Shown: piece after piece, positions 18,343-27,727 of the stretch | Numbering within the stretch: position 1 is the first letter of the stretch | Layout: each line of letters begins with the position of its first letter | NCBI RefSeq assembly: GCF_030651495.1 | Contig: NZ_JAUSFI010000050.1 | Location: 1-64,000, forward strand | Direction: 5' to 3' | Origin: Undibacterium sp. | GTDB lineage: Bacteria; Pseudomonadota; Gammaproteobacteria; Burkholderiales; Burkholderiaceae_D | Length of the DNA: 64,000 nucleotides | The notes under the pieces: generated by a model | What the model saw: the letters and a program-made list of their open reading frames with translations, nothing else | Databases searched by the model: none | Told to the model about the DNA's origin: nothing | Translations under genes and position numbers: made by a program

Positions 18343-19080
18343 ATGGCGCAAATTTATCTGGTTCGACATGGTCAGGCTTCGTTTGGTAGCCAGAATTATG
18401 ATCAGTTGTCCGATTTGGGGTGCGAGCAGGCTAAACATCTGGGGCGCTGGTGGGCGTCGCGTGATTTGGCGGTCTCGCGTGTGGTCACTGGTCAATTACA
18501 GCGCCATCTGCAAACAGCGCGCGCCTGTATCGCTGAATTGCAAGGCAGCACGGTAGACCAATTAAATACCGATGCGTGGCAGAGCGATGTTGGTTTTAAT
18601 GAATACAATCATCATGAAGTGCTGGCCAGGCACGTGCCGGCCTTTGATGACCCTGCCGAAGTCAAACGTTTTTTGCTGAATACGCCGAATGGCAAGCAGA
18701 TGTTTCAAGATATTTTTGCACAAGCCATCGCGCGCTGGATGTCGGGGGCGTTTGATCATGAATATACAGAAACCTGGCATACCTTCCGCCAGCGCTGTGT
18801 CGCCGCGCTGGAACGCCAGATCAGCCACCAGGAACCGGCCAGAAATATCGTCATCTTTACCTCGGGCGGCACCATTTCGGCGCTGTGCCAGCATGTGCTG
18901 GGCTTTCCTGATGCGCGTTTTGCCGAGCTCAACTGGTCGCTGGTGAATAGCGCTGTGACGCGCTTTCATCTGCAGCCCGCTGAATCGGCTGATAGGCCGG
19001 CCCGTCTGGCGCTGGCTTATCTAAATAATTTTTCACATCTCGAGCATTTGAATCAGGCAGAACTCATTAGTTACGTTTAA
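18343..19080 (+). CDS. histidine phosphatase family protein (phosphoglycerate-mutase-like)
   Basis: 245 residues starting MAQIYLVRHGQASFG, the RHG catalytic motif of the superfamily, where the His is phosphorylated. The later IVIFTSGGTISALCQHVLG is the region that normally carries the second active-site His, here TSGG. Its place at the head of a fatty-acid cluster recalls phosphatase genes often found beside acyl-CoA dehydrogenases, but substrate is unknown. First gene after the divergent LysR. Confidence 0.85.
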   Translation: MAQIYLVRHGQASFGSQNYDQLSDLGCEQAKHLGRWWASRDLAVSRVVTGQLQRHLQTARACIAELQGSTVDQLNTDAWQSDVGFNEYNHHEVLARHVPAFDDPAEVKRFLLNTPNGKQMFQDIFAQAIARWMSGAFDHEYTETWHTFRQRCVAALERQISHQEPARNIVIFTSGGTISALCQHVLGFPDARFAELNWSLVNSAVTRFHLQPAESADRPARLALAYLNNFSHLEHLNQAELISYV

Positions 19081-19158
19081 CTCAGTTGTTGCAGTCGTCT
19101 TTATCCCGTTTTTTACGCAGAATTTTTATCCAATTTTTATCCAATAAAGGAAACCATC

Positions 19159-20388
19159 ATGGATTTTCAGTACAGCCCCAAAGTGAAAACTTTACAAGCG
19201 CGTTTGATTGCCTTCATGGAAGAGTATATCTATCCGAATGAAGCCGTGTTTTTTGGTGAAATTGAGGCCAATCGCAAGGCTGGTAACGCCTGGATCCCGA
19301 CCAAGATCGTCGAAGAGCTGAAGGTGAAAGCCCGTGCTGCCGACCTGTGGAACCTGTTCTTGCCAGAATCAAAACTTGGTGCCGGCCTGACCAACCTGGA
19401 ATACGCACCGCTGTGCGAAATCATGGGACGCTCACTCTGGTCGGCCGAAGTGTTTAACTGCGCCGCGCCGGATACCGGCAACATGGAAGTGCTGGCACGC
19501 TATGGCTCGCCGGAGCATCAGGAACAATGGTTGAAACCTTTGCTTAACGGTGAAATCCGCTCTTGCTTCGCGATGACCGAGCCTGATGTCGCCTCCTCGG
19601 ATGCGACTAATATTGAAGCATCGATCGTGCGTGATGGTGACGAGTATGTCGTTAATGGCCGCAAGTGGTGGTCGTCCGGCGCGAATGATCCTCGCTGTAA
19701 AGTCTTTATCTTTATGGGCAAGAGCGATCCGCACAACACTAACCGCCACCAGCAGCAATCGATGATCATCGTGCCGCGCGACACCAAGGGCGTAACGATC
19801 TTGCGCCACTTGCCGGTCTTTGGTTACGACGATGCGCCGCACGGTCACGGTGAAGTCTTGTTCGACAATGTGCGTGTGCCGGTATCGAATATCCTGCTGG
19901 GCGAAGGCCGTGGTTTTGAAATCGCCCAAGGTCGTCTTGGCCCTGGACGTATCCATCATTGCATGCGCCTGATTGGTCTGGCAGAGAAGGCACTGGAAGA
20001 TATGTGCAAACGCTCGCTGAGCCGCGTCGCATTTGGCAAGCCGGTGGCAGAGCAGGGCGTGACTTTAGAGCGCATTGCTAACTCGCGCATCCTGATCGAT
20101 CAGGCCCGTTTCCTGGTGCTCAATGCGGCGCAGATGATGGACACGGTTGGTAATAAAGCTGCCGCCAAAGAAATCGCGATGATTAAAGTGGCCGCACCGA
20201 CGATGGCATGTACCGTGATCGACTGGGCAATACAGGCACACGGCGGCGCTGGCGTCTCGAATGACTTTGGCGTGGCTTACGCCTATGCACAAGCGCGCAC
20301 TTTACGTCTGGCTGATGGCCCGGATGAAGTCCATCGCAACCAGATCGGCAAGATGGAACTGAAAAAATATAAAACGACGGCGCATTAA
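19159..20388 (+). CDS. acyl-CoA dehydrogenase (ACAD10/11-like)
   Basis: 409 residues of medium length. Motifs: [17 protein letters not shown] in the flavin-binding beta domain, [13 protein letters not shown] (the WWSSG form seen in ACAD11-like enzymes), [30 protein letters not shown], and the C-terminal [20 protein letters not shown] with [16 protein letters not shown]. This subgroup often acts on long or 4-hydroxy acyl-CoA. It is followed by an SDR and an acyl-CoA ligase; EtfAB from 5-7 kb would be the electron acceptor. Confidence 0.92.
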   Translation: MDFQYSPKVKTLQARLIAFMEEYIYPNEAVFFGEIEANRKAGNAWIPTKIVEELKVKARAADLWNLFLPESKLGAGLTNLEYAPLCEIMGRSLWSAEVFNCAAPDTGNMEVLARYGSPEHQEQWLKPLLNGEIRSCFAMTEPDVASSDATNIEASIVRDGDEYVVNGRKWWSSGANDPRCKVFIFMGKSDPHNTNRHQQQSMIIVPRDTKGVTILRHLPVFGYDDAPHGHGEVLFDNVRVPVSNILLGEGRGFEIAQGRLGPGRIHHCMRLIGLAEKALEDMCKRSLSRVAFGKPVAEQGVTLERIANSRILIDQARFLVLNAAQMMDTVGNKAAAKEIAMIKVAAPTMACTVIDWAIQAHGGAGVSNDFGVAYAYAQARTLRLADGPDEVHRNQIGKMELKKYKTTAH

Positions 20389-20494
20389 GTCGCATTCATC
20401 CCTTCGTAGGTCATCTGGACGCCATTTCTGTTGGTATGGGAATGGCGTCTTGGTGTCCGGTTTCGATGCAGTTTCACTCTATTCCAGATAAAAA

Positions 20495-21259
20495 ATGACA
20501 GACATTACATTCAAAGATAAGTCGGTTCTCGTCACGGGTGCCGCTAGCGGCATCGGGCGCGCTGCCTCGTTGGCATTTGCCCGGGCTGGGGCGAAAGTAA
20601 CGGTCGCCGATCTTGATCGGGCCGGCGGTGTCGAGACCGTGGCGATGATACGGCAAGCCGGCGGTGTCGCCGACTTTATTCAAACCAATGTTTGCAAGGC
20701 GGCCGAGGTGGAAGCGCTGATCGCGCAAATTGTGGCGACGCACGGGCGGCTCGACTGCGCTTTCAATAATGCCGGTATCGAAATTGAACATTTGCCGCTG
20801 GCAGATTCTGACGAAGAAAGCTTCGACAAGATCATGAATGTCAACGTCAAAGGGATCTGGCTTTGCATGAAACACGAGATTCGCCAGATGCTGAAACAGG
20901 GCGGCGGTACCATCGTGAATACGGCGTCGGTCGCCGGTTTGGTCGGCGCACCTTTGCAGCCGATTTATGCGGCCAGCAAGCATGCCGTGGTCGGCTTGAC
21001 GAAAACCGCCGCGGCTGAATACGGTCGCGCTGGTATCCGCATCAATACGGTGTGCCCTGGCATTATTCGTACGCCGATGCTGGATCAAGCCTTATTGCGT
21101 GAGCCAAGACGAGAAAAAACGATCGTCAAAGTGCATCCTATCGGGCGCCTGGGGGAAGCGGAAGAAGTTTCCAATGCAGCGCTATGGCTGTGCTCGGATT
21201 TGTCCTCATTTGTGACTGGGCATCAGCTCGCGGTGGATGGTGGCTTAACCGCCATTTAA
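20495..21259 (+). CDS. short-chain dehydrogenase/reductase
   Basis: 254 residues with the classical SDR pattern: VLVTGAASGIGRAASLAFAR (TGxxxGIG cofactor loop), DL near residue 38 that suggests NAD preference, NNAG, a serine in NTASVAG, the catalytic YAASK, and the C-terminal QLAVDGGLTAI. It probably oxidises or reduces a hydroxyacyl or ketoacyl intermediate in the same pathway as the preceding dehydrogenase. Gap of 106 bases from the upstream gene. Confidence 0.9.
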   Translation: MTDITFKDKSVLVTGAASGIGRAASLAFARAGAKVTVADLDRAGGVETVAMIRQAGGVADFIQTNVCKAAEVEALIAQIVATHGRLDCAFNNAGIEIEHLPLADSDEESFDKIMNVNVKGIWLCMKHEIRQMLKQGGGTIVNTASVAGLVGAPLQPIYAASKHAVVGLTKTAAAEYGRAGIRINTVCPGIIRTPMLDQALLREPRREKTIVKVHPIGRLGEAEEVSNAALWLCSDLSSFVTGHQLAVDGGLTAI

Positions 21260-21533
21260 TTTTTTCAGCGGTTTTTATAATCAATAAAAAAAGTGGGGGT
21301 ATGTGTAAAAAGCTACCCTTTAGCGCATATGTATCATGCGCTATAAATAATACAGGAGGGGAGTATGTATTGATACTGCGTACTTTCTTGCCATTTTTTT
21401 TCAGCAGAAAAAAGTAAGCCTTAGTGTGATGCGTGAAATGTGACGTCTGACATATCAAGTATAAAATAGCAAGTATGAAACAAGCGCAACGATAGATTGC
21501 TGACATACCCAACCAAACCAAGTGAGAGAGACT

Positions 21534-23231
21534 ATGACTGAATATCCGTGGATCAAATCTTATCCCGAAGGCGTCCATTGGGATGCCGATCTTCCGGTAA
21601 CGATGCTGCCGCAATTGCTCGACGATGCCGTGGCCAAATGGGCAGATAGACCGGCACTGGAATTCATGGGCAAACAAACTACCTATCGTGAGTTGCAGGG
21701 ATTGGTGAATCAGGCCGCCAAAGGTTTTCAGCAACTCGGCGTCAAGCCGGGTGTGCATGTCGGGTTGTATCTGCCCAATACGCCGCATTACGTGATCAGT
21801 TTTTTTGGCATATTGAAGGCCGGTGGCACCGTGGTCAATTACTCGCCGCTTGATGCCGAAAAAGTGCTCGAGCACAAAATAGCCGATAGCGAAACCGACA
21901 TGCTGGTCACGCTGGATATGGTCATGCTGTATCCGCAAATGGCAAAAATGCTGAGTCATACGCGCCTGAAAAAACTCATCATCGGCAGTATCGCCGAGAT
22001 GTCGCCTTATCCCGATGCCGTGCGCGCCAACCTGGAAAAAGCCGGGCAACTGTGCGCCATTCCGACTGACCAACAACACCTGAGCTTTGCCCAATTACTC
22101 GACAACGATGGCGCTTTTGCGCCGATCGCCGCGAGCGATCCGCATGACACGCTGGCGGTCTTGCAATACACCGGCGGCACCACCGGCTTGCCCAAGGGCG
22201 CGATGCTGACGCACGCCAATCTGACCACCGCCTGCAGCCAGATTATGGAAACACTGAATCTGCAACCGCGTATTTTGACCGAAGGACAGGAGCGTTTACT
22301 GGCGGTATTACCGCTGTTTCATATCTATGCGCTGACAGTCAACATGCTGTTCGGCCTGCGTCTGGGGGCCGAGATCGTCTTGCATACGCGCTTTGATGTC
22401 GAGGCGGTTGTCAAAGACTTGACGAATAAAAAAATCACGATTTTCCCCGGTGTGCCGACCATGTACACCGCCATCATTCATTACCCCGCGATCAAGGATT
22501 ATGATCTGAGCGCGCTGAAATTTTGCAATTCTGGCGGCGCACCTCTGCCGGCCGAAGTCTTGCAGCAGTTTCAAACCCTGACCGGCTGCACTTTGCTGGA
22601 AGGCTGGGGCATGACCGAGACTTCACCTACCGGCACCTTTACCCCGCTGGGCGGCAAGCGCAGAGCCGGCTCATGTGGTTTGCCGACCCCCGGCATCCTG
22701 TTTAAGTTTGTCAGCATCGACGATCCGCGTGTCAACGTGACAGCGGGCGAGCGCGGCGAAATGTGTGTGGCCGGCGGTAACGTCATGAAAGCTTATTGGA
22801 ACAAGCCAGAAGCCAACGCAGAAGCGTTCACCGCTGATGGCTATTTCCGCACCGGCGACGTCGGTTATATGGATGAAGACGGTTTCGTCTACATCGTCGA
22901 CCGCACCAAAGATATGCTGCTCTGCAGTGGCTACAATGTTTATCCGCGCAATATTGAAGAAGCGATTTATGCCCACCCGTCAGTCGCCGAGGTCTGCGTG
23001 ATCGGCATTCCGGACGAATATCGGGGCCAGTCGCCCAAGGCCTTCATCAAGCTCAAAACCGGTGCTGCGCCATTCACTCTGGATGAACTCAAAGTGTTTT
23101 TGCATGACCGCCTGGGCAAGCATGAAATGCTACACGCGATGGAGCTGCGCGCCGAATTGCCGAAGACACCGGTAGGGAAATTATCCAAGCGCGATTTGGT
23201 TGAAGAGGAGGCGAAGAAGAACGCCGCTTGA
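21534..23231 (+). CDS. long-chain acyl-CoA ligase (AMP-forming)
   Basis: About 565 residues. It activates a carboxylic acid to acyl-AMP and then acyl-CoA. Motifs: YTGGTTGLPKGAMLTHANL (P-loop A3), the A5 motif GWGMTETSPTG, GYFRTGDVGYMDEDGFVYIV with DRTKDM (A7-A8), SGYNVYPRNIEEAI and, near the end, PKTPVGKLSKRDL (A10 catalytic Lys). ATG 21534 is preceded by GAGAGAG; an in-frame GTG at 21522 is less likely. Closes the fatty-acid cluster; repeat R2 lies downstream. Confidence 0.93.
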   Translation: MTEYPWIKSYPEGVHWDADLPVTMLPQLLDDAVAKWADRPALEFMGKQTTYRELQGLVNQAAKGFQQLGVKPGVHVGLYLPNTPHYVISFFGILKAGGTVVNYSPLDAEKVLEHKIADSETDMLVTLDMVMLYPQMAKMLSHTRLKKLIIGSIAEMSPYPDAVRANLEKAGQLCAIPTDQQHLSFAQLLDNDGAFAPIAASDPHDTLAVLQYTGGTTGLPKGAMLTHANLTTACSQIMETLNLQPRILTEGQERLLAVLPLFHIYALTVNMLFGLRLGAEIVLHTRFDVEAVVKDLTNKKITIFPGVPTMYTAIIHYPAIKDYDLSALKFCNSGGAPLPAEVLQQFQTLTGCTLLEGWGMTETSPTGTFTPLGGKRRAGSCGLPTPGILFKFVSIDDPRVNVTAGERGEMCVAGGNVMKAYWNKPEANAEAFTADGYFRTGDVGYMDEDGFVYIVDRTKDMLLCSGYNVYPRNIEEAIYAHPSVAEVCVIGIPDEYRGQSPKAFIKLKTGAAPFTLDELKVFLHDRLGKHEMLHAMELRAELPKTPVGKLSKRDLVEEEAKKNAA

Positions 23232-23256
23232 TCCACTGAAATAAGCACCGGCCCGA

Positions 23257-23328
23257 CACGCAAGCCCCATGCGGGTTTGCGGGCAGATGCCGCCAGCAGG
23301 CGCATGGAATATGCGCGCTGGACCTGCC
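23257..23328 (+). repeat. palindromic intergenic repeat, copy R2
   Basis: Left arm CACGCAAGCCCCATGCGG (23257-23274), the core GATGCCGCCAGCAGGCGCATGG and the right arm ATATGCGCGCTGG lie just after the acyl-CoA ligase stop. Confidence 0.75.
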
Positions 23329-23483
23329 GCTTTTAGAGATGCGCCATTGGCGCAGACACGAGGGTTTGACAAACACCCAACGGTATTTTTACAATGGCGG
23401 CGCATACACCACCGTAAAGAGGCCACCCCATCGACACTCCCGCCATCACCCCTGTCACCGTTCTGCAAGCTGACGCGCTGCAC

Positions 23484-24071
23484 TTGAGCTACCCGCAGCG
23501 CGTACTGCTGAACGATTTTTCGGTACGCATTCCGGCCGGCGTCAGCCTGCTGCTTGGCGGCGGTGGGTCTGGCAAAACGACCCTGCTGCGCTTGCTGGCA
23601 GGCGACCTGCCAGTGCAGAGCGGGCAACTAACAATCAATCACGTCAGTCTCAGTGAGCAGCCTGAGGCTTACCGGCAACGGGTGTTCTGGATCGACCCGC
23701 GTTCAGAGGCGTTTGATCAGCTTAGCCCGGGCGCCTACTTTGATTCCATCCAGGCCCGCTATCCGCAGTTTGATCAGGTGCGCCTGGCCGCATTAATTGA
23801 AGGCCTGGCACTGGCGCCACACATGGACAAGGCGCTATATAAGTTATCCACCGGCTCCAAGCGCAAAGTCTGGCTGGCGGCCGCGTTCGCCTCCGGCGCC
23901 GCGCTGACCCTGCTGGACGAACCCTTCGCCGCGCTCGACAAAAGCTCGATCAACTTCGTGCTGCACCTGCTGGAAGAGTTCGCCACGCATACCACGCGCG
24001 CTTGGCTAGTCAGCCATTACGACACCCTGGGCACGCTGCCACTGGCCGCCGTCATCGATCTTGGTGACTGA
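23484..24071 (+). CDS. orphan ABC-type ATPase subunit
   Basis: 195 residues from a TTG at 23484. Walker A LLGGGGSGKTTLLRLLAG, a signature-like LSTGSKRKVWLAAAF, Walker B ALTLLDEPFAALD and the switch-His loop LVSHYD are all present. Homology-like sequence continues upstream in frame (VLQADALHLSYPQRV) to about 23430, where an ATC stands seven bases after AGAGG, in the place an ATG would be expected. So the normal start may be lost or non-standard. No permease gene is adjacent. It may energise a distant transporter or be decaying. Confidence 0.75.
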   Translation: MSYPQRVLLNDFSVRIPAGVSLLLGGGGSGKTTLLRLLAGDLPVQSGQLTINHVSLSEQPEAYRQRVFWIDPRSEAFDQLSPGAYFDSIQARYPQFDQVRLAALIEGLALAPHMDKALYKLSTGSKRKVWLAAAFASGAALTLLDEPFAALDKSSINFVLHLLEEFATHTTRAWLVSHYDTLGTLPLAAVIDLGD

Positions 24072-24088
24072 ATAGGGGCCTGGCCCAA

Positions 24089-24158
24089 TACGCATAGTCC
24101 ATGCGGGTGTGCGAGTAGATACCGCCAGCAGCCGCATGGACTATGCGCGCTGGCAGGG
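24089..24158 (+). repeat. palindromic intergenic repeat, copy R3
   Basis: CGCATAGTCCATGCGG (24091-24106) and its exact complement at 24132-24147 form a perfect 16-bp pair around a CCGCCAGCAG core; GCGCTGGCAGGGG follows. This is the best preserved pairing among the copies. Confidence 0.8.
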
Positions 24159-24321
24159 GTCGATATTTAATTTCCAAAAAGTAATTTGTGTGGGATGCTT
24201 GCAGCCTATGTTATTTTGCTTATAATTGATCGCTTATCATCATTAAGCCAGTCATGGCAAGGCGGCAACTCTGCCCAAATGCAGAATACGCTGCAACTCT
24301 TCTGTTGATTTCAAGGATCTT

Positions 24322-24801
24322 ATGTTTCTCAGCCATCTCCAGCACCACACGCTTCCCATGCCTGCCGTCATCGCAACGGCGCTGCTATATTTGCGTGATA
24401 CCGACTTTAGCGAGATGCAACCGGGCAAGTACCCGATCGATGGCGACAATGTTTTTGCACTGGTGCAAGATCCGCTGACCCAGCCCTGGGATGCTGGTTT
24501 GCCTGAATTTCATGCGCGTTATCTGGATATCCAGTGCCTGCTGGACGGTGAAGAAGTCATCGGTTATTCGCCGGCGAATGCCAGTCTCGATAAGATGACC
24601 GATCAGCTGGCCGAGCGCGATATCGCCTTTGTTGCAAGGCAAGCGGATGAAACCCGCTTGGTATTAACGCCGGGAATGTTTGCAATTTTCTTCCCGGGCG
24701 AACTGCATAGACCCTGCCGAGCGCTGCATCAGCCTATGCGGATTAAAAAAGTGGTCATCAAAATTTCGGCAGACTTAATTCATAAAATAGTTGCAGAATA
24801 A
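24322..24801 (+). CDS. YhcH/YjgK/YiaL family protein
   Basis: 159 residues of the cupin-like DUF386 family, which includes the E. coli NanQ anomerase and EbgC. Family features are PGKYPIDGDNVFALVQ, the conserved EFHARYLDIQCLLDGEEVIGY (H-x-x-Y-x-D-I-Q) and MFAIFFPGELHRPC with IKKVVIKI at the end. Most characterised members act on sugar anomers such as sialic acid; no sialic acid gene is nearby, so the substrate is open. Confidence 0.85.
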   Translation: MFLSHLQHHTLPMPAVIATALLYLRDTDFSEMQPGKYPIDGDNVFALVQDPLTQPWDAGLPEFHARYLDIQCLLDGEEVIGYSPANASLDKMTDQLAERDIAFVARQADETRLVLTPGMFAIFFPGELHRPCRALHQPMRIKKVVIKISADLIHKIVAE

Positions 24802-24848
24802 AAATTTAATATCCTTACTTCCCTTTCACTTTTGACTGGAGCACTCTC

Positions 24849-25442
24849 ATGAAACGACTCATCTTCATCGCCATCCTCAGCTCTTTTTTGACTGGCTGTG
24901 GTTACAATACCCTGCAATCCCAGGACGAAACCGTGGCTGCGGCCTGGTCCGAAGTCTTGAATCAATATCAGCGCCGGGCCGATCTGGTGCCGAATCTGGT
25001 CAACGTGGTCAAGGGCTATGCCAAGCATGAAGAAGACGTCTTGCTCGGCGTGACCGAAGCGCGTGCCAAGGTCGGCAGCATACAGATGACGCCCGAGCTG
25101 GCCAAAGATGAAGTGGCACTGAAAAAATTTCAGGAAGCGCAAGCGGGCATGACGTCGGCCTTGTCGCGTTTGATGGTGGTAGCAGAAAAATACCCTGACC
25201 TGAAAGCCAATGAAAATTTCCGTGACTTGTCGGCCCAGCTCGAAGGCACAGAAAATCGCATCACGGTCGCACGCAACCGTTATATCCAAGGGGTACAAAC
25301 GTTTAATACTACCGCACGCTCATTCCCGACCAACCTGACCGCCAAAATATTCGGTCTCAACGTCAAGCCTAACTTTAGCGTAGAGAACGAAAAAGCGATC
25401 TCTACGGCACCGAAGGTTGATTTTAACAGCGAGAAAAAATAA
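24849..25442 (+). CDS. lemA: LemA family lipoprotein
   Basis: 197 residues. The start MKRLIFIAILSSFLTGC is a lipoprotein signal with lipobox LTGC, so the mature protein is membrane-anchored at Cys17. The LemA core follows: DETVAAAWSEVLNQYQRRAD, then LVPNLVNVVKGYAKHEE, and a long helical bundle ending FNTTARSFPTNLTAKIFGL. The stop overlaps the ATG of the TPM gene (TAATG), so the two are translationally coupled, the usual lemA-TPM arrangement. Function unknown. Confidence 0.93.
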   Translation: MKRLIFIAILSSFLTGCGYNTLQSQDETVAAAWSEVLNQYQRRADLVPNLVNVVKGYAKHEEDVLLGVTEARAKVGSIQMTPELAKDEVALKKFQEAQAGMTSALSRLMVVAEKYPDLKANENFRDLSAQLEGTENRITVARNRYIQGVQTFNTTARSFPTNLTAKIFGLNVKPNFSVENEKAISTAPKVDFNSEKK

Positions 25443-26350
25443 TGCGACGCCCGTTTACGCTGTTGTCCGCTCTGCTGTCAGCCTGGTTGCTGGCGCTGTG
25501 CTGCGGCGGCTGGAGCGGTGCGGCGCAAGCCGAAATTATCCCGGTGCCGCCGCTCAGCCAGCGCGTCACCGATCTGACGCAAACCTTAAGCGCCGATCAA
25601 ATCGCCGCGCTGACCCAGCAGCTCGCCAGCCTGGAGCAAGCCAAGGGCAGCCAGCTGGCAGTGCTGATACTTCCCAGTACCGGTGACGAAACCATAGAGC
25701 AATTCGGTATCCGCGTGGTCGACCAGTGGAAGTTAGGGCGCAAGGGCGTCGATGATGGCGTCTTGTTGTTGGTCGCTAAAAATGACCGGACCGTGCGTAT
25801 CGAAGTCGGGCGCGGTCTGGAAGGCGCGCTGCCTGACGTGACCGCTTTTCGCATCATCCGCGAATTTATCGTGCCGGCATTTAGTCAGGGCGATTTCGCC
25901 GGCGGCATCAAAGTCGGGGTAGAAAAAATCAGCAGCGTGATCCAGGGAGAAGCCTTGCCTGCACCCAAGGCCAGCGCTCAATATGGGGCGCAAGGTGGGC
26001 TGGAGGATTTCAAACTACTGGGTTTTCATCCCCTCACCCTGGGATTGATGCTGTTGGGAGGTTTTATCCTGAGCCAGATTGCCGGCCGCTGGATTGGCCG
26101 TGGCGGCGTCACCGCCGTGGGTACGGTGGCGGCGATTGCCACCGGCACACCGATACTGCTGGCGCTGGCATTTGGTTTTGGGTTGGCCCTGGTCTTGACG
26201 ATTATCTCCAGTCGCGCCTTCATCGAAATTCTCAGCCTGTTTTTGCATAGCCGGGGCGGTGGTGGATTTGGCGGCGGAGGCGGTGGTGGCGGAGGATTCG
26301 GAGGCGGTGGTGGCGGTTTTGGTGGCGGTGGCGCATCGGGGAGATGGTAA
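25442..26350 (+). CDS. TPM-domain protein with Gly-rich C-terminus (YgcG-like)
   Basis: 302 residues. A signal peptide (LLSALLSAWLLALCCGGW) leads to the TPM domain (VTDLTQTLSADQIAALTQQ, then KNDRTVRIEVGRGLEGALPD). After it come two membrane helices (about residues 198-220 and 225-255) and a tail of about 35 residues that is nearly all Gly with Phe, ending in ASGRW. The GGFGGGG tail is characteristic of the family. It sits between lemA and a second TPM gene with 1-base overlaps. Confidence 0.92.
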   Translation: MRRPFTLLSALLSAWLLALCCGGWSGAAQAEIIPVPPLSQRVTDLTQTLSADQIAALTQQLASLEQAKGSQLAVLILPSTGDETIEQFGIRVVDQWKLGRKGVDDGVLLLVAKNDRTVRIEVGRGLEGALPDVTAFRIIREFIVPAFSQGDFAGGIKVGVEKISSVIQGEALPAPKASAQYGAQGGLEDFKLLGFHPLTLGLMLLGGFILSQIAGRWIGRGGVTAVGTVAAIATGTPILLALAFGFGLALVLTIISSRAFIEILSLFLHSRGGGGFGGGGGGGGGFGGGGGGFGGGGASGRW

Positions 26351-26901
26351 TGAATCAAACAGGCAATCAAGCAAATAGGCAATCAATGAGTTCGTCCACC
26401 AATCGCTGGTCACGCTGCTATCAAAACTTAAAGCCGAACGTCTATCGCAGCCATTTTGATGGCACTCATAAAAGTCAGTTAAGCCAGGTAATTAAGGCCG
26501 CAGAATCCGGCCATCGCGGCGAGATCCGGCTGGTCATCGAAGCCAAATTGCCGCTGCGCCTGATCATGGAGAACGTTAGCCCACGCCTGCGCGCGATCGG
26601 CTGGTTTTCCGATCTGCGGGTCTGGGACACCGAAGGCAATACGGGTATTTTGCTGTACCTGCTATTGGCAGAAAATACCCTGGAGATCGTCGCCGACCGC
26701 GGCATCGCCAGTAAAGTGCCGCAGCAAGAATGGGATGCCATCTGCCAGCAGCTGCAGCAAGACTTGGCGGCAAAAAATGTGCAGGCAGGCATCAGCCAGA
26801 CCATCAAACAACTCGGACACTTATTGGCACAGCACTTTCCGATAGCGCCCGGTGAAGTCAATCCGAATGAACTGAATAATGCGCCAGTGATTATCGTTTG
26901 A
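26350..26901 (+). CDS. second TPM-domain protein, cytoplasmic
   Basis: About 183 residues from ATG 26350, overlapping the previous stop (TAATG) with GGGGAG seven bases upstream; an ATG at 26344 is also possible. The TPM core is visible (QVIKAAESGHRGEIRLVIEA, LLAENTLEIVADRGIASKVP) but there is no signal peptide or membrane segment, unlike its neighbour. The trio LemA, TPM membrane protein and soluble TPM is common in this order. Function unknown. Confidence 0.85.
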   Translation: MNQTGNQANRQSMSSSTNRWSRCYQNLKPNVYRSHFDGTHKSQLSQVIKAAESGHRGEIRLVIEAKLPLRLIMENVSPRLRAIGWFSDLRVWDTEGNTGILLYLLLAENTLEIVADRGIASKVPQQEWDAICQQLQQDLAAKNVQAGISQTIKQLGHLLAQHFPIAPGEVNPNELNNAPVIIV

Positions 26902-27107
26902 GAGCGCTGAATTAAGACCAGGCGCAGAGCTATGCGCAATGGCTATGCGCCTTCCAGAGCCTTTTCGTGCCACAAGCGGCATATGGATTGCACTCTTGGT
27001 TTTTAGAAGACCCCTTTTGAAAGGATGCCAAAACTTGGCGGTACAGCCGGACCCGGCACCTGTATTCCATTCATATGAATTCCGCTTGCAACCATCCGAC
27101 TTGGCTT

Positions 27108-27482
27108 TTACCCTACACACCCAACTTCTTTTCCCCCCAGCGCAAAGCTGGCCTTGTATATCAATCCATCCATCACCTCGTAAATACACAGCATCTCTAT
27201 GCTGCCTTTACCTTCCGGAAAGTTGCGTGTGATGAGTTCAAGATCGACGACAAAATTACCCATCACCGTGCGGTTGAGCAGCTGGGCGTGCAGGTCAGGC
27301 TCGGAAAATCGGCTTGTAATATGGGCGCGCATCTCGGCATGGCCGCTCGCCAGCAGCTCGCCATGCAGCGTGTACTGCTGCGCGTCGGGCGCGTAGCAGG
27401 CCAGCCAGGCCTCAGTATCTTTGGCTTTATAGGCATCGAGCTGTTGCTGGATCAGGTCGGTCGGGGAAAGGGTGTTTGGCAT
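27108..27482 (-). CDS. SnoaL/NTF2-like protein
   Basis: 124 residues of the NTF2-like fold: the start LIQQQLDAYKAKDTEAWLAC YAPDAQ pattern (helix, then W-x-x-C-Y-A-P-D) is typical, followed by beta strands. Members range from isomerases to small ligand binders. It stands alone, convergent with the TPM operon. No specific activity can be assigned. Confidence 0.75.
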   Translation of the reverse strand: MPNTLSPTDLIQQQLDAYKAKDTEAWLACYAPDAQQYTLHGELLASGHAEMRAHITSRFSEPDLHAQLLNRTVMGNFVVDLELITRNFPEGKGSIEMLCIYEVMDGLIYKASFALGGKEVGCVG

Positions 27483-27584
27483 CTGCGTTTGATCGTGATT
27501 TAAATAATATTCGCTATCATCAACGAATCGCTGCCGTCGTCTTCGGGCACGTTTTATTCACGTAAAAATTTAATTTTGGCACTA

Positions 27585-27660
27585 GGCCAGCGGGCATATC
27601 CCATGCTGATTTTAGGACCGATGCTGCCAGCAGGCGCATGAATCATGCGTGCTGGCGGTG
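27585..27660 (+). repeat. palindromic intergenic repeat, copy R4
   Basis: Left arm CCAGCGGGCATATCCCATG and right arm CGCATGAATCATGCGTGCTGG flank GATGCTGCCAGCAGG. It lies between the NTF2-like gene and the 3' end of the metalloprotease gene. Confidence 0.65.
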
Positions 27661-27667
27661 GATCTGG

Positions 27668-27717
27668 GCGCAATATTGCAGAGGGTGAGCCAGGCGAGAC
27701 CCTCTGTAGCATTGCGC
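27668..27717 (-). terminator. long hairpin after the metalloprotease gene
   Basis: A 19-base arm (27668-27686) pairs at 16 positions with 27699-27717. There is no clear U-tract on either strand, so it is a weak terminator candidate or an mRNA 3'-end stabiliser. Confidence 0.4.
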
Positions 27718-27727
27718 CGGGCCGGCA

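Noticed and set aside
26253-26345. GGC/GGT repeats as a possible CRISPR or satellite array
   Set aside because: They encode the Gly/Phe tail of the TPM protein, a known feature of that family.
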